A stretch of DNA of 64,000 nucleotides from Massilia sp. MS-15 (GTDB taxonomy: Bacteria > Pseudomonadota > Gammaproteobacteria > Burkholderiales > Burkholderiaceae_D). The notes beneath the pieces are model-generated. The model was given only the letters and a program-made list of their open reading frames with translations, was not told the DNA's origin and ran no database searches. Made by a program: the position numbers and the translations under genes. Numbering within the stretch: the first letter of the stretch is position 1; each line of letters begins with the position of its first letter. The DNA lies in NCBI RefSeq assembly GCF_020176695.1, contig NZ_JAIWIA010000038.1, positions 62,001 to 126,000 of the forward strand, given 5' to 3'. This document shows, one piece after another, positions 18,661 through 27,494 of the stretch.

Positions 18661-19058
18661 TACATCGACGGGCCGCGGCCGCTGTGCTGGTCCTGCTCGC
18701 GCTGTTCCTGGCACCCGATGCACAGGCGCACGGTGGGGGTTGCCAGCAGGCGGGCCTCGGGGATGTCGCGGCCGCAGGATTCGCAGATGCCGGCGCCGCC
18801 CGCCGCCAGCTTGCCGATCGCGACATCGATCTCGTGCAGCAGGCTGGACTCGTGCTCGGCCAGCCGCGCTTCGTTATGGCTGAGCATTTCCGATTGCGGC
18901 GCGTCGTCGCCCTGCCCCAGGTGCGCCAGTGGCCCGATGGCTGGCGCTTCGTCATCCTGCTGGCCGGTGCGCGCGCGCACGGCATCGAGCAGGTCGGCCC
19001 GCGCCTGCTGCAGGCGCTTTCTCAGTTCTTCGGAGACGGATGGCGAAATAGGCGGCAT
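18660..19058 (-). CDS. DksA/TraR-type zinc-finger protein
   Basis: A 132-residue protein with an N-terminal coiled-coil-like helical region (SEELRKRLQQARADLLDAV; HNEARLAEHESSLLHEIDVA) and a C-terminal four-cysteine zinc finger (CESCGRDIPEARL, then TVRLCIGCQ). DksA-family proteins enter the RNA polymerase secondary channel and modulate promoters with ppGpp. The predicted coiled-coil tip here lacks an obvious DxxDxA motif, so it is better described as DksA/TraR-like. It is encoded on the opposite strand between ccoS and ccoN. An FNR-like box lies 30-43 bp upstream of its start. Confidence 0.88.
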   Translation of the reverse strand: MPPISPSVSEELRKRLQQARADLLDAVRARTGQQDDEAPAIGPLAHLGQGDDAPQSEMLSHNEARLAEHESSLLHEIDVAIGKLAAGGAGICESCGRDIPEARLLATPTVRLCIGCQEQREQDQHSGRGPSM

Positions 19059-19087
19059 GGCGTGCTTTCCCGCGTTGGATCGATATC

Positions 19088-19101
19088 TTGATTCATCTCA
19101 A
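19088..19101. promoter_or_regulatory. Imperfect FNR-like box between DksA-like gene and ccoN
   Basis: TTGAT-TCAT-CTCAA has a perfect left half and one mismatch in the right half. For the minus-strand DksA-like gene, a class II start would fall at about 19053, just inside the annotated gene, so the geometry does not fit activation there. It might repress that gene or be an auxiliary upstream site for ccoN. Confidence 0.45.
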
Positions 19102-19195
19102 AATCGCATCCTCGATTCCTGAATCGTGTCTTATGTAGACCCGGTGCGGATTTGGCAACACGCGCTGTTGCATACCGCATGTGATGCTGAACAAT

Positions 19196-19237
19196 TTGAT
19201 TCACATCAAGGATTTTTACTCGGCGAAAAACGACACT
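19196..19237 (+). promoter_or_regulatory. FNR box and -10 element of ccoNOQP
   Basis: TTGAT-TCAC-ATCAA at 19196-19209 is a perfect FNR consensus site. Its centre (19202.5) predicts transcription from about 19244 and a -10 at 19232-19237, which reads GACACT. That hexamer keeps the key A at position 2 and T at position 6. The leader before the TTG start would be about 33 nt. FNR/ANR control of cbb3 operons is well known. Confidence 0.8.
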
Positions 19238-19276
19238 CCTGATTGTCATCCATCAAGGTATTTTCAGGAGAGCATC

Positions 19277-20737
19277 TTGGACACCAGTCTAAACTATAAC
19301 TACAAGATCGTGCGCCAGTTTGCCATCGCGACCGTCGTGTGGGGCGTGATCGGCATGGCCGCCGGCGTCTTCATCGCGGCGCAGCTGGCCTGGCCCGCGC
19401 TCAACTTCGACATCGCCTGGCTCAGCTACGGACGCCTGCGTCCGCTGCACACCAACGCCGTCATCTTCGCCTTCGGCATCTGCGGCCTGTTCGCCACGTC
19501 CTACTACGTGGTGCAGCGCACCTGCCAGGTGCGGCTGTTCTCGGACAAGCTTGCCAGCTTCACCTTCTGGGGCTGGCAGGCGGTGCTGGTCTCGGCGGCG
19601 ATCTCGCTGCCGATGGGCTTCACCCGCGGCAAGGAATACGCCGAACTGGAATGGCCGATCGCGCTCCTGATCACGGTCGTCTGGGTGGCCTATGCGGTGG
19701 TCTTCTTCGGCACCATCATCAAGCGCCGCGTGCAGCACATCTATGTCGCCAACTGGTTCTTCGGCGCCTACATCCTGGCGGTCGCCATCCTGCACGTGGT
19801 GAACGGCGCGGTGATGCCGGTGTCCTTCATGAAGTCCTACTCCGCGTACGCGGGCGTGCAGGACGCCATGATCCAGTGGTGGTACGGCCATAACGCGGTC
19901 GGCTTCATCCTCACCGCCGGCTACCTCGGCATGGTCTATTACTTCATCCCGAAGCAGGCCGAGCGCCCGGTGTATTCCTATCGCCTGTCGATCGTGCACT
20001 TCTGGGCCCTGATCTTCACCTACATGTGGGCCGGCCCGCACCACCTGCACTACACCGCGCTGCCCGACTGGACCCAGTCGATCGGCATGGTGTTCTCGCT
20101 GATCCTGCTGGCGCCTTCGTGGGGCGGCATGATCAACGGGATCATGACCCTGTCCGGCGCCTGGCACAAGCTGCGCTCGGACCCGATCCTGAAGTTCCTG
20201 ATCGTTTCGCTGTCGTTCTATGGCATGGCCACCTTCGAGGGCCCGATGATGTCGATTAAGACCATCAATTCGCTGTCGCACTACACCGACTGGACGGTCG
20301 CCCACGTGCACGCCGGCGCCCTGGGCTGGGTTGGTTTCATCACCATGGGTTCGCTGTACTACCTGATCCCGCGCCTGGCGGGCAAGAAGCAGATGCACAG
20401 CGTCGCCCTGGTCGACGTCCACTTCTGGGTCGCGACGATCGGCATCGTGCTGTACATCGCGTCGATGTGGATCGCCGGCGTGATGCAGGGCCTGATGTGG
20501 CGCGCGGTGAACCCGGACGGCACCCTGACCTATACCTTCGCCGAGAGCGTCAAGGCCACCTATCCGTACTACGTGATCCGCTTCACGGGCGGCTTCCTGT
20601 ACCTGTCGGGCATGGCGATCATGGCCTTCAATACCTGGAAGACCCTGAGCGGCACCCGCAACGTGGACGCGACCATTCCCACCGGCCCGGTCCGTCCGCA
20701 CCTGCACACCGCCCAGCCTGAAGCTGCGCACGCCTGA
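19277..20737 (+). CDS. ccoN: Cytochrome c oxidase cbb3-type subunit I
   Basis: The 486-residue catalytic subunit reduces oxygen at a haem b3/CuB centre with high affinity. Metal ligands are visible as His58 ([10 protein letters not shown]), His205 ([10 protein letters not shown], CuB), His255-256 ([10 protein letters not shown], CuB) and His343/His345 ([11 protein letters not shown]). About 12 membrane helices fit the family. Start: TTG, six bases after AGGAG at 19266-19270; this gives [15 protein letters not shown]. The in-frame ATGs at 19181 and 19184 lie upstream of, or overlap, the FNR box and are unlikely. ccoO follows 16 bp downstream. Confidence 0.95.
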   Translation: MDTSLNYNYKIVRQFAIATVVWGVIGMAAGVFIAAQLAWPALNFDIAWLSYGRLRPLHTNAVIFAFGICGLFATSYYVVQRTCQVRLFSDKLASFTFWGWQAVLVSAAISLPMGFTRGKEYAELEWPIALLITVVWVAYAVVFFGTIIKRRVQHIYVANWFFGAYILAVAILHVVNGAVMPVSFMKSYSAYAGVQDAMIQWWYGHNAVGFILTAGYLGMVYYFIPKQAERPVYSYRLSIVHFWALIFTYMWAGPHHLHYTALPDWTQSIGMVFSLILLAPSWGGMINGIMTLSGAWHKLRSDPILKFLIVSLSFYGMATFEGPMMSIKTINSLSHYTDWTVAHVHAGALGWVGFITMGSLYYLIPRLAGKKQMHSVALVDVHFWVATIGIVLYIASMWIAGVMQGLMWRAVNPDGTLTYTFAESVKATYPYYVIRFTGGFLYLSGMAIMAFNTWKTLSGTRNVDATIPTGPVRPHLHTAQPEAAHA

Positions 20738-20753
20738 ACCATCGGAGCACACA

Positions 20754-21368
20754 ATGAATTTCAAGCATGAATGGATCGAGAAGAACCCCTGGCTGCTGAT
20801 TGGCCTGGTGCTGCTCGTGATTTCCGTCGGCGGCCTGGTCGAGATCGTGCCGCTGTTCTTCCAGAAATCCACGACCGAGCCGGTCGCCGGACTGAAGCCT
20901 TACTCGCCGCTGCGCCTGGCCGGACGCGACGTCTATATCCGCGAAGGCTGCTACAACTGCCACTCGCAGATGATCCGTCCGTTCCGCGCCGAGACCGAGC
21001 GCTATGGCCACTACTCGGTCGCCGGCGAGTTCGTGTACGACCACCCGTTCCAGTGGGGTTCCAAGCGCACCGGCCCCGACCTGGCGCGCGTGGGCGGCCG
21101 CTATAGCGACGAATGGCACCGCACCCACCTCGACAACCCGCGCGACGTGGTGCCGGAATCGAACATGCCGGGCTACCCATGGCTGGCCAGCGCGAAACTG
21201 AACCCGGCCGAGATCATCCCCAAGATGCGCGCCCTGCGCCGCCTCGGCGTGCCCTACACCGAGGACGAGATCCAGGCCGCGCCGGCCGAAGTGGACGGCA
21301 AGTCCGAGCAGGATGCGCTGGTCGCCTACCTGCAGGGCCTGGGCACCCAGATCAAGACGAGGAATTGA
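20754..21368 (+). CDS. ccoO: Cytochrome c oxidase cbb3-type subunit II
   Basis: A 204-residue membrane-anchored monohaem cytochrome c that passes electrons to CcoN. It has one N-terminal anchor helix (about residues 13-35) and a single haem c site CYNCH (Cys66, Cys69, His70) in [18 protein letters not shown] distal Met ligand is likely in [13 protein letters not shown]. Length and motifs match the family. Shine-Dalgarno GGAG precedes the ATG. Confidence 0.96.
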   Translation: MNFKHEWIEKNPWLLIGLVLLVISVGGLVEIVPLFFQKSTTEPVAGLKPYSPLRLAGRDVYIREGCYNCHSQMIRPFRAETERYGHYSVAGEFVYDHPFQWGSKRTGPDLARVGGRYSDEWHRTHLDNPRDVVPESNMPGYPWLASAKLNPAEIIPKMRALRRLGVPYTEDEIQAAPAEVDGKSEQDALVAYLQGLGTQIKTRN

Positions 21369-21369
21369 C

Positions 21370-21549
21370 ATGGCAATCCAACAGATCTTCGACGACGCGA
21401 GCAGCGTCATGACCGTCATCAGCTTCACGACCTTCCTGGGCATCGTCGGCTGGACCTACTTGCTGCGCAAGGGCAGCGATTTCGACAGGGCCGCGCGGCT
21501 GCCCTTCATGGACGAGAACGAAGCGGCAGGGGAGAGCGAGCGTGGCTGA
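21370..21549 (+). CDS. ccoQ: cbb3 oxidase small subunit CcoQ
   Basis: A 59-residue single-span protein (about residues 15-33, SFTTFLGIVGWTYL) with an acidic C-terminal tail, placed between ccoO and ccoP as expected. CcoQ stabilises the oxidase complex. It starts 1 nt after the ccoO stop and overlaps ccoP by 8 nt, so the three are translationally linked. Confidence 0.9.
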   Translation: MAIQQIFDDASSVMTVISFTTFLGIVGWTYLLRKGSDFDRAARLPFMDENEAAGESERG

Positions 21550-22507
21550 TTTCTTCAATGAGTTCTGGCACTGGTATGTGGCCGTCATCACGGTGCTGTC
21601 GATCCTGGGCTGCGGCATCCTGCTGTGGTCGCAGTCGACCTACAAGGTCAAGCTGCGCGCCGACGGCACGCACGAACAGACCACCGGCCACGTCTGGGAC
21701 GAGGACCTGACCGAACTGAATACCCCGATGCCGCAATGGTGGATCGTGCTGTTCTGGCTCACCATCGTGTTCGGCTTCGGCTACCTGGCCCTGTATCCGG
21801 GCCTGGGCAGCTACGCCGGCAAGCTGGGCTGGAACTCCAGCGGCGAATACAAGGCCGAACTGAAGCAGGCCAAGGCCGAGTATGGCCCGCTGTTCGCCCA
21901 GTATGCGCAGCAGGACCTGAAGGCGGTCGCCGCCGATCCCCAGGCTCAGGCCATCGGCGAGCGCCTGTTCCTGACCTATTGCGCGCAGTGCCACGGCTCG
22001 GATGCGCGCGGCAGCAAGGGCTTCCCGAACCTGGCCGACGGCGACTGGCTGCACGGCGGCGAACCGTCGACCATCAAGCACACCATCATGCAGGGCCGGG
22101 TCGGGATGATGCCGCCGATGGGCGCCGCGCTCGGCTCGGACAAGGACATCGAGAGCGTGGCGTCCTACGTGCGCAGCCTGTCGGGCCTGAGCGCCGATCC
22201 GATCAAGGTCTCGTTCGGCAAGCCGAAGTTTGCCGCCTGCGTGGCCTGCCACGGTGCCAAAGGCGAGGGCAATCCCGCGCTTGGCGCGCCCAACCTGGCC
22301 GACAAGGTGTGGCTGTACGGCGGCAGCCAGGAAACCGTGATGGAAACCATCCGCAAGGGCCGCAGCAACACCATGCCGGCCTTCGGCGAGTTCCTCGGTG
22401 AAGAAAAGGTGCACGTGCTGGCGGCCTATGTCTGGAGCCTGTCGCATCCGCAGCAGCCGAAGACCCTGGCGCCGGTTCAGCCCATCGTGACGGCGGCCGC
22501 AAAATGA
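21542..22507 (+). CDS. ccoP: Cytochrome c oxidase cbb3-type subunit III
   Basis: A 321-residue dihaem cytochrome c that accepts electrons from soluble cytochromes. Two N-terminal membrane helices (about 12-30 and 66-84) precede the haem sites CAQCH (Cys147-His151) and CVACH (Cys233-His237). The WDEDLTELNTPMPQWW segment between the helices is characteristic of CcoP/FixP. Start is GTG, overlapping ccoQ. The stop overlaps ccoG by 4 nt. Confidence 0.96.
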   Translation: MADFFNEFWHWYVAVITVLSILGCGILLWSQSTYKVKLRADGTHEQTTGHVWDEDLTELNTPMPQWWIVLFWLTIVFGFGYLALYPGLGSYAGKLGWNSSGEYKAELKQAKAEYGPLFAQYAQQDLKAVAADPQAQAIGERLFLTYCAQCHGSDARGSKGFPNLADGDWLHGGEPSTIKHTIMQGRVGMMPPMGAALGSDKDIESVASYVRSLSGLSADPIKVSFGKPKFAACVACHGAKGEGNPALGAPNLADKVWLYGGSQETVMETIRKGRSNTMPAFGEFLGEEKVHVLAAYVWSLSHPQQPKTLAPVQPIVTAAAK

Positions 22508-23883
22508 ATGCCCCGAAGGAGGCGGTGATCCGCATGTACGCCGCCCGCCAGGAGATCTATCCGCGCGAGATCAAGGGCCGTTACGCCTCGCTGCGCTGGG
22601 CCTGCGTCTGGCTCACCCAGCTGCTGTTCTACGGCCTGCCCTGGATCGAGATGCATGGGCGCCAGGCGGTGCTGTTCGACCTGGCCAGCCGCAAGTTCTA
22701 CCTGTTCGGCCTGGTCCTGTGGCCGCAGGACTTCATCTACCTGGCCGCGCTGCTGATCCTGTGCGCCTATGGCCTGTTCCTGGTGACGGCGGTGGCGGGC
22801 CGGGTATGGTGCGGCTTCGCCTGCCCCCAGACGGTGTATACCGAGATCTTCCTGTGGATCGAGCGCAAGTTCGAAGGTACGCGCAGCAGCCGCATCCGGC
22901 TCGACCGCCAGCCCTGGAGCCTGGAAAAACTGGCGCGCAAGGGCGGCAAGCATGCGGCCTGGGGCCTGGTCGCGCTGTGGACCGGTTTCACGTTTGTCGG
23001 CTACTTCACCCCGGTGCGCGAACTGAGCTTCGACGCAGCGAGCTTCGGCCTCGGCCCATGGGAAAGCTTCTGGGTCCTGTTCTACGGCTTCGCCACCTAC
23101 GGCAACGCCGGCTGGCTGCGCGAGCAGGTGTGCAAGTACATGTGCCCCTATGCGCGCTTCCAGAGCGCGATGTTCGACAAGGACACCCTGATCGTCACCT
23201 ACGACGCCGCGCGCGGCGAACCGCGCAGCCCGCGCCAGGGCGCGGCGGGCGCGGGCGACTGCATCGATTGCAGCATGTGCGTGCAGGTATGCCCGACCGG
23301 GATCGACATCCGCCAGGGCCTGCAGTACGAATGCATCGGCTGCGCCGCGTGCGTGGATGCCTGCAACGGCGTGATGGACAAGGTCAAGCGCCCGCGCGGC
23401 CTGATCCGCTACGCCACCGAGAACGCGCTGGCGCAGCGCTTCAGCGCCAGCCAGGTGCGTAGCCGCATCCTGCGTCCGCGCGTGCTCGTGTATACCGCCG
23501 TGCTGGCCATCCTCGGCGGCGCGATGGTCGCCTCGCTCGCGCTGCGCAACCCGCTCAAGCTGGACGTGATCCGCGATCGCGGCGCGATGGGACGCGAGGT
23601 CGAGGACGGCATGATCGAGAACGTGTACCGGCTCCAGGTCATGAACACCCTGGAAGCGCCGCAACGCCTGCGCATCAGCGTCGACGGCATCGCCTCGGCG
23701 CGGGTGGCGGACCAGGATATCGTCGAGATCGACGCCGCGACGACGCGCGCGCTGCCGGTGCGGGTGCGCATCGCGGGCGGAGAGGGGCGGCCCGGTTCGA
23801 ACCGGATCGCCTTCACGCTGACCTCGACGGACGGTGCCGCGCACCAGGTGCGGGAAGAGGCGGCATTCATCGTTCCAAAGTAA
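22504..23883 (+). CDS. ccoG: cbb3 oxidase accessory protein CcoG (polyferredoxin)
   Basis: A 459-residue membrane iron-sulfur protein. CcoG is a cupric reductase that supports copper delivery to cbb3 oxidase. It has about five membrane helices, CGFACPQTVYTEIF, and two ferredoxin motifs: CIDCSMCVQVCPTGID and CIGCAACVDACNGVMDK. A C-terminal Ig-like (FixG-type) periplasmic domain follows. The ATG overlaps the ccoP stop. Confidence 0.95.
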   Translation: MNAPKEAVIRMYAARQEIYPREIKGRYASLRWACVWLTQLLFYGLPWIEMHGRQAVLFDLASRKFYLFGLVLWPQDFIYLAALLILCAYGLFLVTAVAGRVWCGFACPQTVYTEIFLWIERKFEGTRSSRIRLDRQPWSLEKLARKGGKHAAWGLVALWTGFTFVGYFTPVRELSFDAASFGLGPWESFWVLFYGFATYGNAGWLREQVCKYMCPYARFQSAMFDKDTLIVTYDAARGEPRSPRQGAAGAGDCIDCSMCVQVCPTGIDIRQGLQYECIGCAACVDACNGVMDKVKRPRGLIRYATENALAQRFSASQVRSRILRPRVLVYTAVLAILGGAMVASLALRNPLKLDVIRDRGAMGREVEDGMIENVYRLQVMNTLEAPQRLRISVDGIASARVADQDIVEIDAATTRALPVRVRIAGGEGRPGSNRIAFTLTSTDGAAHQVREEAAFIVPK

Positions 23884-23898
23884 GGAAGGAAAACCAAC

Positions 23899-24417
23899 AT
23901 GTACGCGAATGCGACACCCCAGCCGGCCGCTCCCTGGTACCGGCACCGCTGGCCATGGTTCCTGATGATCGGCCCGGTGCTGGTGCTGGTCGGCGGCGCC
24001 GTGATGCTGTGGCTGGCGGCGAGCCGCCCGGACGCGATGGTGGTGGGCGATTACTACAAACAGGGCAAGGCCATCAACCAGGAACTGCGCCGCGACCGCG
24101 AGGCGACCCGGCTCGGTCTCGGCTTCGAGGCGCGCTACGATGCGGCCCGCGGGCGGCTCGAGGGCCGCCTGGAGAGCCACGGCCAGCCGCTGGCCGCACC
24201 CTTCCACATCCGGCTGGCCCATCCCACCCAGCCCGAACGCGACCGCGTGCTCGAGGCCCTGCCCGACGCCCGCGGACGTTTCACGGCGGCCGCCCCCCGC
24301 CTGGAAGCGACCCACTGGCAGGTGGTGGTCGAGGGCGGCGCGCGCAACTGGCGCCTGGCCGGCAGCTGGGACTGGACCAAGCAGCCGGCGCTGACCCTGG
24401 TGGCCGACGCGCCGTGA
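23899..24417 (+). CDS. ccoH: FixH/CcoH family cbb3 assembly protein
   Basis: A 172-residue protein with one N-terminal membrane helix (about residues 18-42) and a periplasmic beta-sandwich domain. The hallmark DAMVVGDYYKQGKAINQELR follows the anchor. CcoH stays associated with the oxidase and is needed for assembly. It is 15 bp after ccoG, with AGGAAGGA as Shine-Dalgarno, and is probably the last cco gene of this transcript. Confidence 0.93.
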   Translation: MYANATPQPAAPWYRHRWPWFLMIGPVLVLVGGAVMLWLAASRPDAMVVGDYYKQGKAINQELRRDREATRLGLGFEARYDAARGRLEGRLESHGQPLAAPFHIRLAHPTQPERDRVLEALPDARGRFTAAAPRLEATHWQVVVEGGARNWRLAGSWDWTKQPALTLVADAP

Positions 24418-24483
24418 CAATCCGCTGGTTTTCGGCCGGCCATTCCGCTAGCATGGGGCGAATCGCCACCAAGCTTCGCCACC

Positions 24484-25269
24484 ATGCGCATCCTTGCCCG
24501 CTCCTGCATCGCCTTCCTTGCGCTCGCTGCCGGCGCAGCCAGCACAGCCAGCACCGGCGCGCCGCCGGCCGAGCCGGCGGTCCAGTCGGTCACGGTCGGC
24601 GCTTCGCGGGCGATGGCGGAAATCCCCTATCGCTATTTCCTTGAGGCGCAGCATACCCTGGTGCGCTACCTGCCACCGGGACCGCGCCTGGTGGACCTGT
24701 GGTATCGCATCAGTACCGCGGGGCTGACCGAAGCGCAGCGCGATACGCTGGACGAGGGCAGGCTCACGGTCTCGGTCCGCAGCCGCTCGGTCGATGTCAT
24801 CGTGCCGGTGCGCCGCGGCGCTTATTTCGCGCTGCCCGAGATCCAGGATGCCTACGACGAGCGCGGCGAGATCGTGATCGGCGGCAGCTGGCGGCCCTGG
24901 CTCAGCATCTGGTGGACGCTGCGGGTGCCGGAGAGCCGGCGCATGCCCTACGCCGACATCGCGCGCGCGCGCGCGCAGATCGGCGCGGTCCAGCGGCGCG
25001 TCTCGGCCTTCCACGCGCGCCTGCAGGGCGTGCGGCGCAGTCCCTACGACGGCATCAAGGCCTGTTTCCTGGACGGCAGCGGCGCCATCCTGGTCGAGGG
25101 CAGGGCGGTCGCTGACGCCGTGGAAGGCAACTGCAGGGTCCTGTTCCTGGATCCGGCAAGGGAGGGGCGCAACGAAATGGTGGAGTTCGCCGGGCCGCTC
25201 GATATCGTCAGCTTCATCGACCGGCGCTATTACACGCGCGCGAAGCTGGCGGGCGCGGGGGGCACATGA
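24484..25269 (+). CDS. Secreted hypothetical protein downstream of the cco operon
   Basis: A 261-residue protein with a signal peptide (MRILARSCIAFLALAAGAAS). I do not recognise the family. The mature part has a long helical Arg/Ala-rich stretch (IARARAQIGAVQRRVSAF), encoded partly by an alternating GC run of about 14 bp at 24961-24974. Its segments (YRYFLEAQHTLVRYLPPGPR; WRPWLSIWWTLRVPESRR) look beta-rich. It lies 66 bp after ccoH on the same strand and could be read through from it, but nothing ties it to oxidase assembly. Confidence 0.65.
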   Translation: MRILARSCIAFLALAAGAASTASTGAPPAEPAVQSVTVGASRAMAEIPYRYFLEAQHTLVRYLPPGPRLVDLWYRISTAGLTEAQRDTLDEGRLTVSVRSRSVDVIVPVRRGAYFALPEIQDAYDERGEIVIGGSWRPWLSIWWTLRVPESRRMPYADIARARAQIGAVQRRVSAFHARLQGVRRSPYDGIKACFLDGSGAILVEGRAVADAVEGNCRVLFLDPAREGRNEMVEFAGPLDIVSFIDRRYYTRAKLAGAGGT

Positions 25270-25654
25270 ATGCAGGTCCGACCGTCCCAAGGCGCTGTTC
25301 GGCTTCCAATCAGCGTTCCGGTCCGGTGACCGGTTCGACAGCGACGGCACTGACGCAGGTTCATGGCAGGGCGCTGGCGAGACCGGACAGGCCTTGCTGC
25401 GCGCTGGCTGCGTCGCCAAGCTTCTTCAGTCCAGCAATAGGCATCCGCCCAGCAGGATACGCGCGTTCCGGTCGCAGGCGGCCGTGCGACAGCAACACCT
25501 GGGCTTCCAGTGGGTGGCGGGCTTTCCGGTAAATAGCACCCATGATGCCTCGCCAGCGCGGACTGTTGTCTCGGCCATTTCCATGTTAGATTCCTCCGCG
25601 GCAAGCACGGCGCACGGCGCCGTCCATCCCAACGAGAACAAGGAAACGAGACAC
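25270..25654. other. 385-bp stretch without a recognisable gene
   Basis: No frame here gives a product I recognise. Third-position GC bias is weaker than in the neighbours. A short minus-strand frame (25361-25543) has no family resemblance. The last 25 bases carry the leader of the DUF885 gene, with AAGGAAACGAG as its Shine-Dalgarno region. The rest may be decayed coding sequence. Confidence 0.4.
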
Positions 25655-27493
25655 ATGCCATCCCTCCGCCAGCGCCGCATCGGCGCCGCCATCGGCGCAC
25701 TGTTCCTCCCGGCCGCGATTGCCCTTGCCTGCCTGCCGTCCCAGGCACTGGCCGCGCCGTCCATGCATGCCGCCGCCAAGGCAATCCAGGCCAACAAGGC
25801 CTTCGACACCTGGGCCGAGAAGTTCGCCGAGGACTGGGTGCGCATGAACCCGCAGCTGGCCACCTCCACCCAGTACTTCAGTGGCGCCGGGCAGGCGCGC
25901 CTGGACCGCGAGCTAACGCCCCTGACCCGCGCCCAGCGCCGGAAGATGCAGGCGCTGGCGCGCAGCGGCCTGGCGCGCCTGGACAAGTGGATGGCCGGGC
26001 CGCTGGATGAAAGCCAGCGCATCTCCGCCGCCGTGATGCGCTGGTCGCTGCAGAACGTGGTCGCTAACGAGCCCTTCGAAGACCATGCCTTCATCTTTTC
26101 GCAGTTCAGCGGCGTGCAGGTCGGCCTGGTCAACTTCATGACCACCACCCATCCGCTGCGCAATCCGCAGGACGTGGACAGCTACCTGGCGCGCCTGGCG
26201 CAGGTCGGCACCCGCATGGACGAAGCGCTGGCGCGCGCCCGTGATGCGGCCGCCAGGTCCCTGATCCCGCCGCGCTTCATCCTGGAGCGCGCGCAATTCC
26301 AGGTCGACAGCTTCCTGAAGCCGGCCGCGCAGCAGAACGTGCTGGTCAGCTCGCTGGCACAGCGCACCGAGCGGATGGAAGGCCTGGCCCCGGCCGCGCG
26401 CCAGGCCGCGCTGGCGCGCGCCGCCCGCATCGTCGAGGAGCGCATCCGTCCGGCCTACCAGCGGGTACAGGCGTTCATGGCCGAACTCCACCCGCGCACC
26501 GGCGACGCCGCCGGCATCTCGCGCCTGCCGAATGGCGCCGCCGCCTATGCGCGCGCGGTCGAGAACTTCACCAGCACCAGGCTCACCCCGGACGAGATCC
26601 ATGCGATCGGCCTGCGCGAGGTCGCGCGCATCGAAGGCGAGATGGACCGGCACTTGCGCGCCCTGGGCCTCGCCGAGGGCAATATCGAAACGCGCATGAA
26701 GCAGCTCGATGCCCGCTTCCAGCCCAAGGGCGAGGGCGATCCGCGGCCCGCGATCCTGGCCAGCTACGCCGACATGGTGAAGGACGCCGAGCGCCGCAGC
26801 AGCGCGCTGTTCAACCTGACCCCGCGCGCCCCGGTCGAGGTGCGGCGCGAGCCGCCGCTGACCGAGCCTTCGGCCGCCGCCCACTACTCGCTGCCGGCGC
26901 CGGACGGCAGCCGTCCCGGCATCTTCTGGGTGCCGCTGCGCGGGCCAAGCTTCGACATGGTGCGCATGCGCAGCCTGTCCTACCACGAGGCCGTGCCCGG
27001 CCACCACTTCCAGCTCGCGATCCAGCAGGAGCTCACCGGCATTCCGAAGTACCGCAGCCAGCGCATCTTCAGCGGCGGCAGCGCGCACTCGGAAGGCTGG
27101 GCCCTGTATGCCGAGCGGCTGGCGGTGGAGCAGGGCTGGTACGAAGGCGACGTGCCCGGCCTGCTGGGAGCGCTCGGCTCGGAACTGTTCCGTGCGCGCC
27201 GCCTGGTGGTCGACACCGGCCTGCACACCAAGGGCTGGACCCGCCAGCAGGCGATCGACTACGGCATTGGCGCGCAGGAGGTCGAGCGCTACGTCGCCTG
27301 GCCGGGCCAGGCCAATGCCTACATGATCGGCATGCTGCGCATCATCGAACTGCGCGAGAAGGCGAAGTCGGCGCTCGGCGAGAAATTTTCGCTCCCCGCC
27401 TTCCATGACCTGGTACTGGGTGCCGGTTCCGTGCCGCTGGACGTGCTGGGCGAACTGGTCGACGCCTGGATCGTCCGCCAGCAGGGAGCCTAG
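25655..27493 (+). CDS. DUF885 family secreted protein (zinc peptidase-like)
   Basis: A 612-residue protein with a signal peptide (residues about 1-33, ending ALAAP). The DUF885 fold is related to M3/M32-like metallopeptidases. The zinc motif is visible as YHEAVPGHHFQ (HExxxxHH-type), with a downstream Glu in GSAHSEGWALYAERL. Further conserved elements are the RMRSLS segment and AYMIGMLRIIELR near the C-terminus. The frame extends 87 codons upstream, but the start at the signal peptide with a purine-rich Shine-Dalgarno is clearly better. Peptide or ester hydrolysis is plausible; the substrate is unknown. Confidence 0.9.
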   Translation: MPSLRQRRIGAAIGALFLPAAIALACLPSQALAAPSMHAAAKAIQANKAFDTWAEKFAEDWVRMNPQLATSTQYFSGAGQARLDRELTPLTRAQRRKMQALARSGLARLDKWMAGPLDESQRISAAVMRWSLQNVVANEPFEDHAFIFSQFSGVQVGLVNFMTTTHPLRNPQDVDSYLARLAQVGTRMDEALARARDAAARSLIPPRFILERAQFQVDSFLKPAAQQNVLVSSLAQRTERMEGLAPAARQAALARAARIVEERIRPAYQRVQAFMAELHPRTGDAAGISRLPNGAAAYARAVENFTSTRLTPDEIHAIGLREVARIEGEMDRHLRALGLAEGNIETRMKQLDARFQPKGEGDPRPAILASYADMVKDAERRSSALFNLTPRAPVEVRREPPLTEPSAAAHYSLPAPDGSRPGIFWVPLRGPSFDMVRMRSLSYHEAVPGHHFQLAIQQELTGIPKYRSQRIFSGGSAHSEGWALYAERLAVEQGWYEGDVPGLLGALGSELFRARRLVVDTGLHTKGWTRQQAIDYGIGAQEVERYVAWPGQANAYMIGMLRIIELREKAKSALGEKFSLPAFHDLVLGAGSVPLDVLGELVDAWIVRQQGA

Positions 27494-27494
27494 C

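Noticed and set aside
19289..20872. 527-residue minus-strand open frame
   Set aside because: Antisense to ccoN; His/Arg/Gln-rich composition typical of shadow frames.
24961..24974. Alternating GC run as a Z-DNA or phase-variation tract
   Set aside because: Only about seven dinucleotides within coding sequence of a GC-rich genome; likely just Arg/Ala codons.
25361..25543. Small minus-strand gene before the DUF885 gene
   Set aside because: No Shine-Dalgarno, no recognisable domain, and weak codon bias.
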